Shown here one piece after another: positions 59,725 to 64,000 of a stretch of 64,000 nucleotides of DNA. The translations under genes and the position numbers were made by a program. Under the pieces are notes generated by a model, which was given only the letters and a program-made list of their open reading frames with translations, did not search any database and was not told where the DNA came from. Origin of the DNA: Cynocephalus volans (Eukaryota > Chordata > Mammalia > Dermoptera > Cynocephalidae). Location of the stretch: contig NC_084460.1 in the NCBI RefSeq assembly GCF_027409185.1, positions 63,252,501-63,316,500 on the forward strand. Direction: 5' to 3'. How positions within the stretch are numbered: position 1 is the first letter of the stretch; every line of letters starts with the position of its first letter.

Positions 59725-60248
59725 GTTTATTTTTAAAAAAAGCAAAACTATAGATCAGGTTGGCATAGTTAAGACAAAAAGCGTTTTGTTAAAGCAAAGT
59801 TAGTATCAATTAGCATGGCAAGTCCTTTTAATTTACTTCAGGTGAGGACGAATGATGTCACCGTCTTTCAGGGTGGCTGCAGCAGCATCATTCCAGGTGC
59901 TGTGAATTGGGTGTAATTACCAATTGTTGAAACTCCAGAATGGTCACTAAAATAGTTGATTCTGAGTCCAGAGAGTTTGTTAATGTTAAAACTGTCCAGG
60001 ACATTACTGTTTTCAGAGCGTCTAGTTTTTTGCCAAATTTTTGATCAATTACAAGTCTTTTGTTTAAGAACAGGATGTCTCATCCAAGTTGTAAACACCC
60101 TCTTTAAGGCCAGGAAAATTTGGAGAACTGCTTTTGTAGAGAAGACGTTATTTTTCCTTTTATGATCAAAGCGTACGTCATAAAAGCATTGATGATCAAT
60201 ATCTAGATTGAAGAGGTCTTACTGCTCTTTGCATAAATCTCTCCGTGT

Positions 60249-60343
60249 TGGGAAGGCTCTTTCCCAGGTGGTGACTGAAAGAAGCATCTCGGCTCACTTT
60301 CTTTCAGCGATCTGTCCCACGTTGCTGGGAAGACTGTTTCCCA
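60249..60343 (-). other. Three successive hairpins near the 3' end of the element
   Basis: TGGGAAGGCTCTTTCCCA (60249-60266), CTGAAAGAA paired with TTCTTTCAG (60275-60307), and TGGGAAGACTGTTTCCCA (60326-60343). The first and third are related. Their place, a few hundred bases inside the 3' LTR, is where RNA transport elements occur in some betaretroviruses; any such role here is speculation. Confidence 0.55.
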
Positions 60344-62673
60344 GGTTGTGTTTAGTCCCACATTGGGGGGAAAGATGAACAGCAGGAGGAAGCAGCTGTT
60401 TAGGCCAAATTTATGGCAAGCATAAAGAGAGGTCAGAGCTTGGAAATGAGACAAGCTATCTTATATCCAAAGTTTTAAGTTATATCCTGTTATAAAGAGA
60501 GAGAGTTAATTTTCATTGAACTTATAAAAATAACCACATTGCCATAATAATCATAAGGATACTTAAAGTTATTAAATTTGGGGGGGGATCAAATAGGGAG
60601 AAAACAAATGCTTTTATTTCTTTTTTAAATGACATTTTACCAAACTGTTGTTAGTTATAGATAGCTTAAGAGAGAGAGAATTGTTTTACATTTGGAAAAA
60701 CATTAGGAGAACCAGCAGTGTTTTAAAATGAGGAAATTGTAAAAACCCATAATACCTTTTAATTAGTTTACCAATTAACTTTTGTTGTTTTGACCCTTGT
60801 GAATAATTTTACAAACCCATCAGTTTCTTTATTAGAATCTTGGAACTTTAGTTTAAAGCCATGAACTTAAAGTTTGTCAGAAACTGTACCTATCAGAGTT
60901 TTTTCATGAAATATTTGAAGACATAACATTTTAAAATTATAATTAAACCAAGATTATGACCAGTAGCATTTATATCAAGACACAGATATTTAAGAACCTA
61001 ACAAGATTTTGGAATACATATCCATAACACCTTCAGTACTGACAATGCTTTCCCATATTAGTCTAATTTATTAAATAAGCCAATTAGTTCTGATACTTCT
61101 TTTATATATCCTTTCAGAAACTCCAGGGCCCTTGGAATTCCTCAAAGTTATTTTAAACTTCCAGAACTTCGTGTTGGATAGCTTTATTAAATAACAAAAG
61201 GCTTAAAACATTTAGTTGAATAAAATCACAAATTATTACAAAAAGCAAAACCAAAGTGATAGAGGGCTTCAAAGGCAGAGAGCACAATAACTTATCATGA
61301 AATAAGTTTTTTTTAAAACCAGTTATCTAAGGGACAAAGAAAACCTTTTACAACTTTGCATCTAGAGCAGTTAAGTAAAAAGACCTTTAGTAATCCTGTT
61401 TGATTAGTAAACCCAAGCAACAATGTGTGTTGATAAGAACATTTTTATACATTCAGATTAGTAAATAGGTGTCCATTTATCAGAGCAAATTACACAAAGC
61501 CCAGTTTGAGTATTAGCTATTTTTACCAAATAAATACTTTATGGTTTTCCAGCCAAAAACTTGGTGTATTAGATTTATAACCTTATCAGTTAATGTTAAC
61601 TAGGGCCTATGCGATATTTGTCATAGGTTTCTTTTCACTAGCCATTTCAGGTCCCAGGTTTCTACATGGCATGTACAGCCAAGTGGAATCCAGAGAGTCA
61701 GAGGACAGTATTCACTATCTATGTCTAAAAGATATTGTTTCTCCCAGCATGCCCAGGAGGCAGAGCTGAGATAACAAGGAGACATATTGACCTAGAGACA
61801 AATTTAGGTAAAAGGTTTGAATCAAATTTTGAAAATATATTTATCAAAACTTTAGAAGATTTAAGTAACATGAACTTGAAAAGTAAACTTATTTATTTAA
61901 TGAGCACACATTAATTATAAGCCAATTTGGTACCTTGCACATTACACAATTACACAAACAGACATGAACATATAGACATAACATACAGCTTACACATGCA
62001 TATATGCAGACATAAATAACAAGAACAAATAAGGATCTTATAGGTTTTGTTTAAAATGTAATAGAAAAGCTCACTAGTAAAAAGGACAGTCAGGTTTAGA
62101 TTGTGTTTTTTCAAAAGGCTTATTGGTGAGGCTTCACCCTGCCTTAAAGAAAGCAAGATAACAAATTTACATTGTAAAGCAAAGTATGCAAACCTTTTAA
62201 AGAAGATGCAGAGAAGACTTTCTTCCTTTAAGAAGATAGCATAGAATTCTACCATAGAATTTTGTGAAGAAATACATAGATGAGACTAGAAGAGAATTTA
62301 GAAGTCTGTTTAAGGTGCCACAAAATTTGAGAACACCTAGTTAAACAGGTAGATTTTAGGTTAGTTTTTGTTTCTCAAATGGCTTACTGAGCTCAAGAGC
62401 TGAGCCACCAATCAGAGATGAAGCCATTTGACTCTTGAGGTTTTTAGGAGAAGAGCAGTAGACCCAAAAGGGGTCTGGTTGGCGCCATGGCTGCTTTTCT
62501 TCATAAAACTCCAGAGTCTTTAGAGAAAAAGAGTAGCACATGCAGTTAAGAAAAGAACCACTGCTTTTAATAGAGGAGAGAAGCATCGAGCAGATAAGAA
62601 AGAAAAACATGCTCAAACAATGCCAACACTGTAAAGAAATGTTAACTTTTTAAACTTCAGATTGTCCAATTTA

Positions 62674-62846
62674 CTGGGTTTTTTTTTTTTTTTTTTGACC
62701 AATAAGGGGATCACAACCCTCAGCACGGTGTGGTCTGCACCATGCTCAACCAGTGAGCACACCGGCCATCCCTATATAGGATCTGAACCCATGGCTTCAG
62801 CGCTACCAGCACCGCACTCTCCTGAGTGAGCCACGGGGCTGGCCCT
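62674..62846 (-). mobile_element. tRNA-Ile-derived SINE inside the ERV interior
   Basis: Reverse orientation with poly(T) (the A-tail) at about 62680-62696 and GAGTGAGCCACGGGGCTGGC (reversed head) at the other end. Target-site duplication AGATTGTCCAATTTA (62659-62673) and AGATGGTCCAATTTA (62847-62861). Confidence 0.9.
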
Positions 62847-63093
62847 AGATGGTCCAATTTAAAGTTCTCTCAGTCACTGGCAAAGATTAAGTTCTATCCT
62901 TTTTTGGTGACATAAATATATCTTAGTTTTTTGTTAAGGTCTTGGATAGGTCTCAGAACGACTTGACATACATTCCTAGTTGTTAGGTGGGAAGCCTTAA
63001 CGAGACCAATTGCATAATTAACCAGTGACCAATTTGTTCCCAAATTTTTATGTTAAGACTCCCTTCCTTGAGGTATCAAATAAATGGTTGTTT

Positions 63094-63243
63094 GGGCTGA
63101 GCCTGTGGCACACTTGGGAGAGTGCAGTGCTGGGAGCGCGGTGATGCTCCCGCCGCGGGTTTGGATCCTATATAGGAATGACCGGTGCACTCACTGGCTG
63201 AGTGCCGGTCACGAAAAAGACAAAAAAAAAAAAAAAAGAAAAG
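63094..63243 (+). mobile_element. tRNA-derived SINE variant with altered anticodon arm
   Basis: The head GGGCTGAGCCTGTGGCACAC matches the other copies, but the middle is GGGAGCGCGGTGATGCTCCC instead of the usual GATAACACC block, and the second unit is different too (GAATGACCGGTGCACTCACT). Target-site duplication AAATGGTTGTTT at 63082-63093 and 63244-63255. Confidence 0.88.
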
Positions 63244-63588
63244 AAATGGTTGTTTAATATCCACTAACAGTTTAACAAGCTGCCATTCAGTTACTTACAG
63301 CCTGCTGCTTTAAGGAGACATTGGAGTTGTAATGTATGTTCAGTCTCCCCTTTCATCATTAACGAGTTGTCCATATTTTAAAAGTAAAGAAAATGAAAAA
63401 ATATCTCTGGGGTTGAAAAGAACTAACTTTGACCTGCTGCAGGTGTGCAGTCGCTAATCGAAAGCCACCTGTGATTCCCTTACCAGGGTGCATTTCATCT
63501 CCCTTATTAGGTACTCTCTTGCCAGGATGAACCGGATGTCCTATTCCTCTCTAATGCTTGGCAGGTCAGTCTCTGATCCATGGAGAAT

Positions 63589-63605
63589 GTCCACATGGGG
63601 CACCA
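63589..63605 (-). other. Primer binding site, lysine tRNA-like
   Basis: On minus, TGGTGCCCCATGTGGAC lies 3 nt after the 5' LTR end (CA|AAA|TGG). It differs at a few positions from the TGGTGCCCAACGTGG type used by HERV-K-like elements. Confidence 0.75.
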
Positions 63606-63608
63606 TTT

Positions 63609-64000
63609 TGTTGCTTTGTCTTGCTTCACCCCCCATGGATTTGTCACCCCACTTCCTCTGGGTGACGGAGACACAAAGGACTACTCAAAGCCCATCTCTT
63701 CTGAGCAGTGAGAGGCCCTGAAGTGGTTAACTTCCCTTGGGGACACTCAAGCGAGAGGCATCCCTTCCTCGGGAAATTAATGCCGAATTGGGGTTCTCTT
63801 CCTGCATTTATTTTCCGGACCAGGAAGTTACAGGAAGAGAACAAAGGTGGGGTTATAGTTTAACAGTATAGGCTGGTAACTTTCAGTGAAACAAGCCAGA
63901 TGACATTCCAGTGAGGCAATTAAGTGGTCTTAACAACACAAGCTTGATCTTAGCAAACATTCCTTCCTATAGTAATTTCTCAGTATCTTTACATAACAAT
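63609..64000 (-). repeat. 5' LTR of the ERVK-like element (truncated by window end)
   Basis: Matches 59157-59538 with five substitutions, all transitions, and one 10-bp insertion next to the PBS side. About 173 bp should continue past the window. AATAAA at 63808-63813 (minus). Confidence 0.9.

Larger units (their letters stand above)
59157..63608 (-). mobile_element. Non-autonomous ERVK-like LTR element (body; 5' LTR continues at 63609)
   Basis: Two nearly identical LTRs flank about 3.9 kb. On the minus strand the order is 5' LTR, lysine-type PBS, non-coding interior, G-rich PPT, 3' LTR, as in class II (betaretrovirus-like) endogenous retroviruses. Minus-strand open frames inside are 62 to 101 codons with no gag, protease, polymerase or envelope motif I can recognise. 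The interior is AT-rich and carries two tRNA-derived SINEs. It presumably moved with proteins from a coding relative. Confidence 0.8.

Noticed and set aside
60312..60370. Second lysine-type primer binding site (GTCCCACGTTG and AGTCCCACATTGGG)
   Set aside because: Not adjacent to any LTR; the true PBS-like site is next to the 5' LTR at 63589-63605.
1..64000. CRISPR arrays, bacterial operons or phage genes
   Set aside because: The window is plainly mammalian nuclear DNA; no regularly spaced repeats or prokaryotic gene layout are seen.

Overview
This is a vertebrate, specifically placental-mammal, nuclear window with one recognisable protein-coding gene set in a deep accumulation of retroelements. 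Five short elements derived from tRNA-Ile (36.5, 41.7, 45.0, 62.7 and 63.1 kb), four of them with clear target-site duplications, have the look of the CYN SINE family described from colugos. The most likely source is therefore a dermopteran (colugo, Galeopterus/Cynocephalus). That assignment rests on recalled family features, not on a database search.

The gene is AMER3 (FAM123C, APC membrane recruitment protein 3), on the minus strand. Its whole 868-codon reading frame lies in one exon (29963 down to 27357). A good splice acceptor sits 18 nt upstream of the ATG. A strong donor (35061-35062) lies at the edge of a dense CpG island (about 35.06-35.65 kb), which I take as the non-coding first exon and promoter. 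The intron is then about 5.08 kb. The 3' UTR runs toward lower coordinates; its end is not certain.

Layout by region: 0-24 kb is mostly L1 pieces in both orientations, an old MaLR/ERVL provirus remnant with LTR, further MaLR-type LTRs, MIR/L2 relics, a 475-bp GGT/GAT tract and some unassigned sequence. 24-36.5 kb is the AMER3 locus, with few repeats apart from old MIRs. 36.5-59 kb is again L1-rich. It holds a young twin-primed (5'-inverted) L1 nested in an older L1, an L1 with 5' UTR and 3' UTR but nearly all of ORF1/ORF2 missing, a 141-bp direct duplication and a truncated U6 snRNA copy inside an L1.

59.16 kb to the window end holds the most striking object: a minus-strand class II (ERVK-like) LTR element. 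It has nearly identical LTRs (5 transitions over about 380 aligned bp plus one 10-bp indel), a lysine-tRNA-like primer binding site and a G-rich polypurine tract, but only about 3.9 kb of internal DNA with no recognisable gag, pol or env. It is best read as a recent non-autonomous endogenous retroviral element that also carries two SINEs. Its 5' LTR runs off the window end.
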